Origin: Devosia rhizoryzae
GTDB taxonomy: Bacteria > Pseudomonadota > Alphaproteobacteria > Rhizobiales > Devosiaceae
DNA: 64,000 nt
Direction of reading: 5' to 3'
Assembly (NCBI RefSeq): GCF_016698665.1
Contig: NZ_CP068046.1
Coordinates: 2,666,001 to 2,730,000, forward strand
Part shown: positions 26,294 through 38,276 of the stretch, piece after piece
Layout: the number at the start of each line of letters is the position of its first letter
Position numbering within the stretch: position 1 is the stretch's first letter
Program-made: the position numbers and the translations under genes
Notes under the pieces: generated by a model
Databases searched by the model: none
Seen by the model: the letters and a program-made list of their open reading frames with translations, nothing else
Told to the model about the DNA's origin: nothing

Positions 26294-28776
26294 GTGAGCA
26301 TCGGGAAAAAGCCGATCACGAGGCAGGTGACGACACCCATGATGGCGGCAAAGTGCCAGTAGAGGGTGACGTTCCAGATATCGGCATCGTAGCGAGGCGT
26401 CATCTTGCCGTGGAGCGAACGGGCAAAGCAGTAGACTTGCATCAGAACGCCGGTCGCCAGATGGGCGACGACCCAGATCGCCAGCGTCCAAACGATGGCG
26501 GGGTAGGAGTGGGTCGTTGGGTCGAGCCCGGATGTCCAGGGCCCGGCCAGGACGGCAAGGCACGCAACAAAGGCCGCAATGCCGCCGGCCACGAGCAAGA
26601 ACCTTGCTTGTCCGGCACGGCCCGCAGCGTTGACCAGGCGTGACGCAAAGGTCAGGCCCCAGCTCAGCATTACCGCCATGGCGGCCAGGACCGGCCAGAC
26701 CCAGCCAGGTCCACTGACGCCCGGCGGGGGAAAGTCGGGATGAATGGTCCAGAAGAAAAAGTAGCCGAACAGCAGCGCCAGAAAGGCGGTGAAATCGCCG
26801 GTCATGGTGATGAACATGGCCCACCAGCCGGACGAGCGCACGCCAGAGACATAGAGCGGCAGCATCAGCCCGCCACCGGCATCCTTGCTTTCCTTTTCGG
26901 GGATTTCTGCCGTGCCGGTCCAGAGCCAGCGCAGCGTCGCCCAGAGAAAAAGGGCGAAGCCTAGGGCGGTGGGGATCCACCATTTGAAGGTCATGAAGAT
27001 GAAGACGGCACCCAGCCCGATCGCCGCGATCATCGGCAGCCAGCCGGGCTTGGCGACACGCAAAATCTGGATCGGCTTGGCGTCAAGCACGCTGGTCACC
27101 AGCGTTTCGCGCTTGCCCTCCTCGGCGTTTGCCAGGAGGCCCTCGCCGGCGTCAAGCTTGCGGGTAAAGTCCTTATCGTCCCATAGCGGATAGCGGCTAT
27201 CGATATGGGGGATCGAGCGCAGGCCGTAATTGTCGCCGAAGCGCGCCGCCCATTCGAGCGTTCCGGCTCTCCAGACATTGCGCGGCGCATCGGGTTCGTG
27301 GCGCCGCGGCCGCACACAGTCCCAGACCAGGATCAGGAAGCCGGCGGCAAAAACGAAGGCACCGACGGTCGAGAGCAAGTTGAGCTCCGACCAGCCGCGT
27401 TCGGCGCCATAGGTGAAGACGCGGCGCGGCATGCCCAGCATGCCGGTCAGATGCATGGGCAGGAAGGAGATGTTGAAGCCGGCAAACATCAGCCAGAAGC
27501 TCCAGATGCCGAGCTTCCGCGATAGCGTCTTCCCGCGCACCATGGGGTAGTAATAAACGATGCCCGCCATCACCGGGAACAGCATGCCGCCGATCAGCGT
27601 GTAGTGAAGATGGGCGACGATGAAGTAGCTGTCGTGCACCTGGAAATCGAAGGGCGCGACGGCCACCATCACCCCGGTCAGCCCGCCGAGCACGAAGATC
27701 GCCAGCGCGCCGAGGCAGAACAGCATCGGCACCGAACGGACGACGCTGCCCAGCATCACCGTCGAGATGAAGGCAAAGATCTGTATGCCGGTGGGGATGG
27801 CGACCGCTTCCGACGCTGCCGAGAAAAAGCCGAGCGAGATCGAGGGCAGCCCGGTGGTGAACATGTGGTGCACCCAAAGCCCAAAGCTCAGGAAACCGGT
27901 GCCCAGTGCCGAAAGCACAATCCAGGAATAGCCGGCGATCGGCCGCCGCGCGAAGGTCGGCACGATCATGGCGAGGAGCGCGATGGCCGGCAGGAAGATG
28001 ATGTAGACTTCCGGATGCCCGAATATCCAGAACAGGTGCTGCCAAAGGATCGGGTCGCCGCCGCGGGTGACGTCGAAAAATGGCCAGTCGAGCAGCCGTT
28101 CGAGTTCGAACAGCAGATCACCGGCGATTAGTGGCGGGAAGGCGAAAAGGATCATCCCTCCCACGACCAGTACATACCAGCCGTAAAGCGGGGTGAGGTT
28201 GATATGCATGCCGGGCGCCCGGCACTTGAGCACCCCGACGATCAACTCCACGGCCGCCGCGATCGACGCGACCTCGATGAAGCTCAGGCCCAGGAGCCAG
28301 ATGTCGGCACCGATGCCCGATTGCTCGGTCGAGAGCGGCGGATACATGAACCAGCCGGCATCGGGCGCCGAGTTGAAAAAGATCGAGCCGCAAACAAAGA
28401 CGCCGCCGATCAGGAAGCACCAATAGCCGAAGGCTGAAAGCCGCGGAAACGGCAGGTCGCGCGCGCCCAGCATGCCGGGCAGGATCAGGATCGCCACGGC
28501 CTCGAAGATCGGCACGGCAAAGAGGAACATCATGACCGTGCCGTGGAGCGTGAAGACCTGATTATAGGTCTCCGCCTCGACCAGGGTATTTTCCGGCACG
28601 GCCAACTGCGTGCGGATGATCAGCGCCAGGACGCCACCGAACAGCATGAAGGCAAAGGCGGTCGCGGTGTACCAGAGCCCGACGACCGTATTGTTGACGT
28701 CGGACCAATAGCGCCAGCCCTTGGGCGACTCCCAGACCGCGGCCAGCTGCTGTTCTTCGGCTTGCCGGTCGGTCAT
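26290..28776 (-). CDS. ctaD: caa3-type cytochrome c oxidase subunit I fused to subunit III
   Basis: 828 residues. The subunit I part has the haem a ligand His78 (TLHGTVMMF), CuB ligand His254 with Tyr258 and the proton-channel Glu256 in GHPEVY, CuB ligands His303-His304 (WVHHMF), and haem ligands His389 and His391 (VAHLHYTLIGG). After a soluble linker (about 540-590) come a few more spans and a subunit III-like domain (about 630-828) with FITMTGDFTAFLALLFGYFFFW. The natural I-III fusion is seen in caa3/SoxM-type oxidases. It reduces oxygen to water and pumps protons in the inner membrane. ATGA overlaps link it to both neighbours. Confidence 0.94.
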   Translation of the reverse strand: MTDRQAEEQQLAAVWESPKGWRYWSDVNNTVVGLWYTATAFAFMLFGGVLALIIRTQLAVPENTLVEAETYNQVFTLHGTVMMFLFAVPIFEAVAILILPGMLGARDLPFPRLSAFGYWCFLIGGVFVCGSIFFNSAPDAGWFMYPPLSTEQSGIGADIWLLGLSFIEVASIAAAVELIVGVLKCRAPGMHINLTPLYGWYVLVVGGMILFAFPPLIAGDLLFELERLLDWPFFDVTRGGDPILWQHLFWIFGHPEVYIIFLPAIALLAMIVPTFARRPIAGYSWIVLSALGTGFLSFGLWVHHMFTTGLPSISLGFFSAASEAVAIPTGIQIFAFISTVMLGSVVRSVPMLFCLGALAIFVLGGLTGVMVAVAPFDFQVHDSYFIVAHLHYTLIGGMLFPVMAGIVYYYPMVRGKTLSRKLGIWSFWLMFAGFNISFLPMHLTGMLGMPRRVFTYGAERGWSELNLLSTVGAFVFAAGFLILVWDCVRPRRHEPDAPRNVWRAGTLEWAARFGDNYGLRSIPHIDSRYPLWDDKDFTRKLDAGEGLLANAEEGKRETLVTSVLDAKPIQILRVAKPGWLPMIAAIGLGAVFIFMTFKWWIPTALGFALFLWATLRWLWTGTAEIPEKESKDAGGGLMLPLYVSGVRSSGWWAMFITMTGDFTAFLALLFGYFFFWTIHPDFPPPGVSGPGWVWPVLAAMAVMLSWGLTFASRLVNAAGRAGQARFLLVAGGIAAFVACLAVLAGPWTSGLDPTTHSYPAIVWTLAIWVVAHLATGVLMQVYCFARSLHGKMTPRYDADIWNVTLYWHFAAIMGVVTCLVIGFFPMLT

Positions 28777-29747
28777 CTGAGCTCCAGGAGATAGGAAACG
28801 AGCGCATCGCGCTCGCCTTGCCCTAAGCTATCATAGCCGGGCATGCGCACATCGGGCTTGATGTGATCGGGATCGAGCAACCAGGCCGCAAGGTTTTCCG
28901 CGCTGATCGGCAGCGTGCCCGCCGCCATGGTGCGGCGGCTGGCAAAATGGGTGAGGTCCGGTCCGACGCGCCCTTTAGCCTCGGTGCCACGCACCGCGTG
29001 GCAAGCGCCGCAGCCGGTGGCGACAAATAGTGCGTTGCTGGCCACAGCCGGCGCGGCTTCGCGCGCGAGCCGTGCATCAAAATCGGCCGGGGCCTCAACG
29101 ATCACCGGAAAGGCCATCAGCGCATGCGATGGGCCGCAGAATTCGGCGCAGACACCGCGATAAACACCCGCCTCAGTCGGCTTCAAGCGCCAAAGATTGG
29201 TGCGCCCGGGGATGACGTCGATCTTGCCGCCCAGGGTTGGGATCCAGAAGGAGTGGATCACGTCGGTGGAGTTGAGGACAAATTCCGCCGTTTGCCCTTG
29301 CGGCAAGAAGAGTTCGTTGGCCGTATCCACCATGCTGCCGTCGGGCTGTTCATAGGCGATGCGCCACCAATATTGCTCGGCGGTGACATGCACGTGCAGG
29401 TCAGGCGCATCGGCGCGCACCCAATCGGGCAGCAGCGCCAGCCCGAAGACGAGAAGCGCCGCCAGCGTCACCGTAGGAAAGGCCACGCCGCCGAAAAGAA
29501 TAAAGCGATCGGCGAACTTGTCGGATTTCGGGCGCTTCTTGCCGAGCACCGCGTAGACCGTCGTGCCCATGACGATGATCCAGATGATCGCGGCGCCGAT
29601 GGCCATGGCCCAGAACAGGGTATTGACCGCTGCCGCGTCCTCGCCGGCCGGGTGCAGCATGCTTTGTTCGGTGTTGCAGGCGGCAAGGCTTGCCGCGCTG
29701 ACGAGCAGAGCCCAAACCTTAGCGATGGTGGTGGCGCCCCGCCCCAT
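28773..29747 (-). CDS. ctaC: Cytochrome c oxidase subunit II with fused cytochrome c domain
   Basis: 324 residues, caa3-type. A lipoprotein signal ends in SLAAC (lipobox Cys24), then two membrane spans, the periplasmic cupredoxin domain with CuA ligands His165, Cys200, Glu202, Cys204, His208 and Met211 (HSFWIP and CAEFCGPSHALM), and a C-terminal mono-haem domain with CGACH (246-250) and a Met in DVRMPGYD. GTG 29759 is an alternative start, but ATG 29747 follows a G-rich site. First gene of a four-gene coupled operon; I see no ctaA, ctaB or ctaG beside it. Confidence 0.93.
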   Translation of the reverse strand: MGRGATTIAKVWALLVSAASLAACNTEQSMLHPAGEDAAAVNTLFWAMAIGAAIIWIIVMGTTVYAVLGKKRPKSDKFADRFILFGGVAFPTVTLAALLVFGLALLPDWVRADAPDLHVHVTAEQYWWRIAYEQPDGSMVDTANELFLPQGQTAEFVLNSTDVIHSFWIPTLGGKIDVIPGRTNLWRLKPTEAGVYRGVCAEFCGPSHALMAFPVIVEAPADFDARLAREAAPAVASNALFVATGCGACHAVRGTEAKGRVGPDLTHFASRRTMAAGTLPISAENLAAWLLDPDHIKPDVRMPGYDSLGQGERDALVSYLLELR

Positions 29748-29773
29748 GTGCCCCCGCACGTATAGCTCATGCG

Positions 29774-29798
29774 GGAACGCCAGAACCTCTCGAGAGTT
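29774..29798 (+). promoter_or_regulatory. Candidate EcfG (general stress sigma) promoter for cytochrome b561
   Basis: GGAAC at 29774-29778 and GTT at 29796-29798 with 17 bases between, equal to GGAAC-N16-AGTT, one base off the alphaproteobacterial EcfG consensus GGAAC-N16-CGTT. It lies 23 bases before the ATG. Confidence 0.5.
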
Positions 29799-29821
29799 CC
29801 TGCGTCAGAGGGGGAAAGATC

Positions 29822-30361
29822 ATGCGCCATTCAGACGGTTATTCGCGCCTGCAGATCGTGCTGCATTGGACGATCGCGGCCTTGATCGTCATCCAGCTCA
29901 CCGTCAATGCGGACATGCAGGAGGCGTTCGCGCAACGCTTGGCAACCGGCGCCCTTCCGCCAAATAGCGGCGCCACCTTCCACATGGTCATCGGCATCAC
30001 CGTCCTGGCGTTGGCGCTGCTCCGGCTGGTGATCCGCTTCGGGCGCGGCGTGCCGGAAGCGCCAGAAGACAACTCGCCGCTGGTTAACCTCCTCAGCCAC
30101 GCCACCCACCTGCTGCTCTATGGCTTCATGGTCCTGATGCCGCTGACCGGCGCCCTCGCCTGGTTTTTGGGCATCGAATTTTCAGCCACGCTGCACGAAC
30201 TGGGCCGCCTCGTGCTCATCCCGGCGATCTTTCTTCATGTCGCCGGCGTCGTCGTCGAGGAACTGGTGCTGCGCAATCCCATTCTCCGCCGCATGCTCCA
30301 CCCCGAAGGGCAAGAAATGGGAACCCCAGCCCGCCCCGGCCGTTTCCCTAACACACGTTAA
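29822..30361 (+). CDS. Cytochrome b561-family membrane protein
   Basis: 179 residues with four membrane spans. Haem-ligand-type histidines are in RLQIVLHWTIAALIVIQ (helix 1), ATFHMVIGI (helix 2), LSHATHLLLYGFMVLMPLTG (helix 3) and LHVAGVVVEEL (helix 4), the standard YodB/CybB pattern. It moves electrons, typically from quinol, in the inner membrane. A stress-type promoter precedes it and the csbD promoter is embedded at its 3' end. It is divergent from ctaC. Confidence 0.92.
   Translation: MRHSDGYSRLQIVLHWTIAALIVIQLTVNADMQEAFAQRLATGALPPNSGATFHMVIGITVLALALLRLVIRFGRGVPEAPEDNSPLVNLLSHATHLLLYGFMVLMPLTGALAWFLGIEFSATLHELGRLVLIPAIFLHVAGVVVEELVLRNPILRRMLHPEGQEMGTPARPGRFPNTR
30320..30344 (+). promoter_or_regulatory. 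Consensus EcfG promoter for csbD
   Basis: GGAAC (30320-30324), 16 bases, CGTT (30341-30344): a perfect match to the sigma-EcfG consensus of the alphaproteobacterial general stress response. It lies inside the last codons of the b561 gene, 31 bases before the csbD ATG. Confidence 0.75.
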
Positions 30362-30375
30362 GAAGGAGACATCCA

Positions 30376-30579
30376 ATGGACTGGAACCGCGTTGAAGGCA
30401 ACTGGAAGCAGGTCTCGGGCAAGGTCAAGGAACAGTGGGGCAAACTCACCGACAATGACCTGACCGAAATCAACGGCCGCCGCGAGCAGCTCGAAGGCAA
30501 GCTCCAGGAACACTACGGCAAGACCAAGGACGACACCCGCAAGGATGTCGACGACTGGTACAACCGCCAGACCTGGTAA
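30376..30579 (+). CDS. CsbD-family general stress protein
   Basis: 67 residues, hydrophilic and helical: DWNRVEGNWKQVSGKVKEQWGKLTDNDL is the CsbD signature, then the repeat-like ELEGKLQEHYGKTKDD. Abundant stress protein in many bacteria, biochemical role unknown. AGAAGGAGA precedes the ATG. A consensus EcfG promoter lies upstream and a bidirectional terminator downstream, so expression under general stress is likely. Confidence 0.95.
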   Translation: MDWNRVEGNWKQVSGKVKEQWGKLTDNDLTEINGRREQLEGKLQEHYGKTKDDTRKDVDDWYNRQTW

Positions 30580-30597
30580 GCCTTCAGCAGCTTCACC

Positions 30598-30630
30598 AAA
30601 AAAGCCCCGCTTCACGGCGGGGCTTTTGTT
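30598..30630. terminator. Bidirectional intrinsic terminator between csbD and treZ
   Basis: AAAAAGCCCCGC-TTCAC-GGCGGGGCTTTT, with A and T runs on both sides, serves the converging csbD and treZ transcripts. Confidence 0.9.
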
Positions 30631-30634
30631 TGCG

Positions 30635-32413
30635 TTAGGCCGCGCTGGGCCTCAGCGAAAACACCACGCTTAAGCCGTCCAGCGTGTCGCCTGTCGCCGA
30701 GCCTTCAAGCCAGAGGTGGTCTTCACCCCAGACGCCCACGCCCTGGAAAGGCTCAGTTCCGAGATTGGCCACCATGCTGAGTTCGGACCCGTCGCCGAGC
30801 GTCCACCACACCTTGACGACCTTTTCGGCCAGCACCTGGTAATGACCGCTTTCGCCGGTCATGCCGGCAAGGCGCGGGACGATCTCCTTGCGCCGCACCG
30901 AGAGCAGACGGCGGTAAAGCCAATGCTGGCGCTTGCTGTCCTCGTTGTCGCCCCAGTTCCAATCGAGCTTGCAGGCGTCGAAGGTCGCCTCGGCCATGGG
31001 ATCGGGCGGAACGTCGCCTTCGCGATGCGGAAATTTTGCGAGTTCCTTGAGCCGGCCTTCACGGATCGGATCGGCAAGATCTTCACCGACGTCCGAGAAG
31101 AACAGGAAAGGCTGTTTCGTCCCCCATTCCTCGCCCATGAACAGCATCGGCACCTGCGGCGATAAAAGGTTGATCGCGGCCCAAAGCCTTATGGCCGCCG
31201 GCGAGGTCAGAACCGTCGGACGCTCGCCGAAGGGCCGGTTGCCGATCTGATCGTGGTTCTGCATGAAGGCGATAAAGGCGCTTGCCGGCAAGAAGGTGCT
31301 GGGCTCGCCGCGATGGCGGCCAACATGCTCCATATATTCGCCCTGCCAGGCGAGACCCTCAGCAAGGGAGCGCCCAATCAGGTCGGTGCGACCGACGTAA
31401 TCGGCATAATACCACTGGCTTTCGCCGGTCAGCGCGACATGGAGCCCATGGTGGATGTCGTCACTCCACTGCCCGTTATAAAGCCAGGGCGCGCCATCGT
31501 CGCGGCGCTTGAGCCAACCCGCCTCGTTCTTTTCGTTTTCGACCACGAGATGCACGTGCCGGCCGTCGGTTGCGGCGCGGATCTGCTCTGCCAATTCCTG
31601 CAGCATGTGGCGGAAGCCAGCGTCGCGGATTTCGTGCACCGCATCGAGCCGCAGCCCGTCCAGATGAAATTCGTTAAGCCAGTAGCGGGCATTGGCAAAG
31701 AAGAATTCGCGCACAATGGCCGAACCGGCGGCATCGAAATTGACCGCTGCGCCCCAGGGCGTCTCGTAGTGATCGGTGGTGAGCGGCGTATAAACCGCGA
31801 GGTAATTGCCCTTGGGCCCAAAGTGGTTATAGACCACGTCGAGGAAGACGCTGAGGCCCTTGGTATGGGCTAGATCGACCAGCGCCTTGAGGTCCTCCGG
31901 CCGGCCATAGCTTGAATCCGGCGCGAAAAGCTGGGCGCCATCGTAGCCCCAGTTCCAGCGGCCAGGGAAATCGGCGATCGGCATGATTTCGATGGCGGTG
32001 ACGCCGAGCTCGACCAGGTGATCGAGCCTGTCCATCGCGGCGCGGAACGTGCCTTCCTGCGTGAAGGTGCCGATATGGAGCTCGTAGAGCACCAGCTCTT
32101 CCCATTCGTGCCCGCGCCAGCCGATATCGGTCCAGCCGAAGGCCAGGGGATCGATCACTTCGCTGGGCCCATCCACGTCCTCGGGCTGGAAGCGGGTGGC
32201 GGGATCGGGCACTTCGGAACCGTCATCGAGCACGAAGCGATAGCGCATCCCGGCCCGCGCGGCGTCCACTTCCACCTCATACCAACCGCGCGCCAGCTTC
32301 TGCATCGGAACGACAAGATCGAGCTCATAGATCTTGAGCGCCACAAATTTGGAATAAGGCGCCCACAGCCGAAAGCGGACGCCTTCGGCCAGCATCTGCG
32401 TTCCGAATTTCAT
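30635..32413 (-). CDS. treZ: Malto-oligosyltrehalose trehalohydrolase
   Basis: 592 residues, GH13. After the N-terminal CBM48-like domain (VRFRLWAPYSKFVALKIYE), the barrel has YELHIGTFTQEGTF, FPGRWNWGYDGAQLFAPDSSYG, LDVVYNHFGPKGNYL, the nucleophile Asp in LDGLRLDAVHEI, the acid Glu in VVENEKNE and the third acid in MQNHDQIGNR. These are the TreZ signatures. It releases trehalose from maltooligosyl-trehalose. The partner TreY is not in this window. An alternative start at 32461 adds 16 residues; MKFGTQML begins where the family usually does. Confidence 0.92.
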   Translation of the reverse strand: MKFGTQMLAEGVRFRLWAPYSKFVALKIYELDLVVPMQKLARGWYEVEVDAARAGMRYRFVLDDGSEVPDPATRFQPEDVDGPSEVIDPLAFGWTDIGWRGHEWEELVLYELHIGTFTQEGTFRAAMDRLDHLVELGVTAIEIMPIADFPGRWNWGYDGAQLFAPDSSYGRPEDLKALVDLAHTKGLSVFLDVVYNHFGPKGNYLAVYTPLTTDHYETPWGAAVNFDAAGSAIVREFFFANARYWLNEFHLDGLRLDAVHEIRDAGFRHMLQELAEQIRAATDGRHVHLVVENEKNEAGWLKRRDDGAPWLYNGQWSDDIHHGLHVALTGESQWYYADYVGRTDLIGRSLAEGLAWQGEYMEHVGRHRGEPSTFLPASAFIAFMQNHDQIGNRPFGERPTVLTSPAAIRLWAAINLLSPQVPMLFMGEEWGTKQPFLFFSDVGEDLADPIREGRLKELAKFPHREGDVPPDPMAEATFDACKLDWNWGDNEDSKRQHWLYRRLLSVRRKEIVPRLAGMTGESGHYQVLAEKVVKVWWTLGDGSELSMVANLGTEPFQGVGVWGEDHLWLEGSATGDTLDGLSVVFSLRPSAA

Positions 32414-32618
32414 CCGCTGTTCGCGCTGCAGCAGGCGAGGAGTCGTCGTGAAGGCGTGCATAAGTCACCGATGGGTGGGGAGGTGCCCAAGGTGAAGGCA
32501 CCGGCGCGAAGGTGCATTCACAATTGTTAAGCGCTTTGTCAGGTTCCCGCCTTGCTGCCCTGCACCAAGCGCGTAAACCCACGTGATTGAGCAAGCATTT
32601 AGCGCTGCCATGCGCAAA

Positions 32619-32650
32619 CAAAAAAGCCCGGATGCTCCGGGCCTTTTCCA
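32619..32650 (-). terminator. Intrinsic terminator of the nrdHEF operon
   Basis: Read on the minus strand, GCCCGGA-GCA-TCCGGGC is followed by TTTTTTG. It lies 19 bases after the nrdF stop. Confidence 0.85.
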
Positions 32651-32668
32651 AACAGCATGCGTTCAGGT

Positions 32669-35828
<3,160 letters not shown>

Positions 35829-35863
35829 ATCCGTTCCGTCCTTCTGGCGAGAGGAATATGCGC

Positions 35864-36085
35864 TTAGGCGAGAGCGCCGATCATGTCGGGACGAAAGCCG
35901 GCCCAGTGCTGGTCACCGGCAACGACGACGGGCACCTGGCGGTAGCCGAGCTCTTCGACGCGCGCATAGGCATCGGCGTCTTCGGAAATGTCGACGACCG
36001 TGTAATCGACGCCCTTGCGGTCAAGCGCGCGAGTCGTGGCGGTGCACTGAACGCAGGCCGGCTTGCTGTAAACGGTGATGGTCAT
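35864..36085 (-). CDS. nrdH: Glutaredoxin-like NrdH
   Basis: 73 residues: [23 protein letters not shown] with the CVQC active site, [21 protein letters not shown] at the end. It reduces the NrdE C-terminal cysteines and is itself reduced by thioredoxin reductase. First gene of nrdH-nrdE-nrdF, 35 bases before nrdE, leaving no room for nrdI. The longer frame to 36289 reads through the promoter. Confidence 0.95.
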   Translation of the reverse strand: MTITVYSKPACVQCTATTRALDRKGVDYTVVDISEDADAYARVEELGYRQVPVVVAGDQHWAGFRPDMIGALA

Positions 36086-36167
36086 CGGGTAAGTCCTTGC
36101 AGTCATTGGCAGACGCCAGATTGGTCTAGACCGGGGAAACGCTTGCTGTGACGCAAAGTTGCTCCGT

Positions 36168-36214
36168 ACACCAGATATAGTAGGATAACCTCCAAAATCG
36201 TCAACATAGTGACA
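36168..36214 (-). promoter_or_regulatory. nrdHEF promoter with two candidate NrdR boxes 31 bp apart
   Basis: Minus-strand TTGACG (36204-36199) and ACTATA (36181-36176) are 17 bases apart, a good sigma-70 match. A 16-base sequence at 36168-36183 (ACACCAGATATAGTAG) matches 12 of 16 positions of the NrdR box consensus. A weaker copy at 36199-36214 starts exactly 31 bases away, the usual NrdR box spacing, and overlaps the -35. NrdR is encoded elsewhere. Confidence 0.55.
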
Positions 36215-36321
36215 CAAGCGGTGGAAAGCTTTTGCCTCTTGCCTCCTCGGAGGCCCGAGTAAAACCGGCCGATTCGGGCCTGTGCTCAAAAGTGGTTTTC
36301 CACCGCTTACGCAAGAGCCCT

Positions 36322-37236
36322 TTATGCGAAGGTCACGCCGGTCAGCTCTTCGGATATCTTCCAGAGCTTAGCCGCCGTTGCCGGATTGGTGGCGCGTTCG
36401 GGGGCTTTTTCCAGCGTCGGATAGCCACGCGTGCCGCCCAGGCGATCAGGCCCGTAGCTAGCACCGCTGACAGCCCCCGGATCCGTCGCCGCATAAAGCG
36501 TCGGCAAGGCGCCCTGCCAGACCGGCTGGAACAGGAAGGGCATGAACCGCCGGATCAATCCGGATGCGCTCAAACTCCCCGCCTGATTGGGAATAAGCTC
36601 GGTGCGGGAGATGCCGGGATGGGCCGCAATGCTCTTAATACCCCACCCCGCCGCCTGGCTGCGCCGGTCGAGCTCGATTGCAAACATCACACAGGCGAGC
36701 TTGGACTGGCTATAAACATTCATGGCCTTGTAACCGCGCTCGGCCTGGAGATCGTCGAAGTCGATGGCGCCACTGCGCGCAGCGACACTCCCGAGGCTCA
36801 CGACCCGCGGCTGCTTGCCACGCTTGAGCAGCGGCAGGAGGCGGCCGGTCAGCGCGAAATGGCCCAGATAATTGGTGCCCAGCTGCAGCTCGAACCCGTC
36901 GCTCGTGGTCTTGCGCTCGGGCGGGGTCATGACGCCGGCATTGTTGATCAGGATGTCGAGGCTGGGCATGTCCTTGGCCAGCTCGTCGGCAAAGCGGGCG
37001 ATGGAGGCGAGATTGCCCAGATCCACGAGGCCGAAGCGCATATCGGCGCCGGGCACGGCTTGCTTGATGCGCCTTGCCGCCTCCGCCCCTTTTTGCGGGC
37101 TGCGGCCGGCGATGATGACGCGCGCGCCGGCCCGGGCCAGGCCCAGCGCATCCTCATAGCCTAGCCCACCGGTTCCCGTGACCACGGCAGTGCGCCCGGC
37201 TTGGCTCGGCATGTCTTTTGCGGTCCATTTCGTCAT
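36322..37236 (-). CDS. SDR-family oxidoreductase (retinol-dehydrogenase-like)
   Basis: 304 residues. Cofactor motif is VVTGTGGLGYEDALGLARAG, the NAG motif is ILINNAGVM, the active site is VVSLGSVAARSG and NVYSQSKLA (Ser-Tyr-Lys). The long C-terminal region (SLSASGLIRRFMPFLFQPVWQGALPTLYAAT) is typical of the WWOX/RDH-like SDR group. AAGGA precedes ATG 37236; the extension to 37293 is unsupported. The co-directional AraC gene 102 bases upstream is its probable regulator. Confidence 0.88.
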   Translation of the reverse strand: MTKWTAKDMPSQAGRTAVVTGTGGLGYEDALGLARAGARVIIAGRSPQKGAEAARRIKQAVPGADMRFGLVDLGNLASIARFADELAKDMPSLDILINNAGVMTPPERKTTSDGFELQLGTNYLGHFALTGRLLPLLKRGKQPRVVSLGSVAARSGAIDFDDLQAERGYKAMNVYSQSKLACVMFAIELDRRSQAAGWGIKSIAAHPGISRTELIPNQAGSLSASGLIRRFMPFLFQPVWQGALPTLYAATDPGAVSGASYGPDRLGGTRGYPTLEKAPERATNPATAAKLWKISEELTGVTFA

Positions 37237-37337
37237 TGTCGTATCCTTGCTGTTGGTGACAGCAGGATGCGGCCGAGGCCTCCAAACGGCCATGCCAGAA
37301 CCGGGGCAAAACTTGCCTAATCCTCCAAAGCCGATGC

Positions 37338-38246
37338 TTAGGCCAGCATCGGCTCCGGGCTCCAGGCGCGCAGCTTGGTGCTGTCGCGCTTGGGCGCGGT
37401 CCCGAAGGCGCGGGAATATTCGCGGCTGAACTGGGAGACGCTTTCATAGCCTACACGATAGGCGGCATCGGACACGGTAAAGGCATCCGACATCATCAGC
37501 CGCCGCGCCTCAAGCAGCCGCAACTGCTTTTGGTATTGCAGCGGCGTCATCGAGGTCAGCGCCTTGAAATGCTGATGGAACGAGGAATTGCTCATCCCTG
37601 CGGCCGACGCCAGGAGCTCGACCGGCAGCGCCTTGCTATACTGCTCGCGCAGCATCTTGATGGCCTTGGCAATGCGCGTGAGATGGGTTTCGGGCAAGGC
37701 CAGCCTGCAGATTTCGCGGCCATGCGGCCCGGTCAGCAGCCAGAAATAGATCTCGCGCTGGATCGCCGGATACAGCACGGGGATCGCCTGCGGCGTCTCG
37801 GCCAGCCGCACCAGCCGCGCAATGGTGTCTGCCAGGGCGGTCGAAATATCCTCGACGAACATCGCCGGCGCCTCGCCCGTTGGCAGGGCCGGTGGGGTGT
37901 CGAGATGTTCGAGCACGTCTCGCAGCACCGCCGGGTCGAAATCTATGGTGACGCCGATAAAGGGCTCGTCGGCGCTCGCCGCAACGATGCGGCCGGTGGC
38001 GGGCATGTCCATGCTGACCACCAGCGCTTGCATGGTCCCATAGTCGAGCTGCAGATCGCCATACAGAAACTGCTTGCCGCCCTGCACGACAACGCAAAGC
38101 GAGGGCCGGTAAAGCGCGTGATTGGCCTCGACCTCATGGAAGGAGCGCAGGACGTGAACGCCGGCCATCGGCATCGGGAAATAGCCCTCGCCGCCGCCCT
38201 CGGACGCGACAAAGGCGGAAACGGCGTCCAGAAGCGCTGCGGACAT
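37338..38246 (-). CDS. AraC-family regulator with AraC_N-type sensor domain
   Basis: 302 residues. The N-terminal cupin-like sensor (about 1-160: FHEVEANHALYRPSLCVVVQGGKQFLYGD) is the AraC_N (PF06719-type) form; the C-terminal two HTH motifs start VELLASAAGMSNSSFHQHFKALTSMTPLQYQKQLRL and AAYRVGYESVSQFSREYSRAFG. These regulators often sit beside dehydrogenase genes they control, which fits the downstream SDR. Effector unknown. Confidence 0.92.
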   Translation of the reverse strand: MSAALLDAVSAFVASEGGGEGYFPMPMAGVHVLRSFHEVEANHALYRPSLCVVVQGGKQFLYGDLQLDYGTMQALVVSMDMPATGRIVAASADEPFIGVTIDFDPAVLRDVLEHLDTPPALPTGEAPAMFVEDISTALADTIARLVRLAETPQAIPVLYPAIQREIYFWLLTGPHGREICRLALPETHLTRIAKAIKMLREQYSKALPVELLASAAGMSNSSFHQHFKALTSMTPLQYQKQLRLLEARRLMMSDAFTVSDAAYRVGYESVSQFSREYSRAFGTAPKRDSTKLRAWSPEPMLA

Positions 38247-38276
38247 GTGGTTCTCCAGCCGAAAAGCGTTCCGAGC

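Noticed and set aside
25886-26983. Long version of the 135-residue membrane protein
   Set aside because: The extra N-terminal part overlaps the CtaD-CtaE fusion; ATG 26293 overlaps its stop and gives a clean start.
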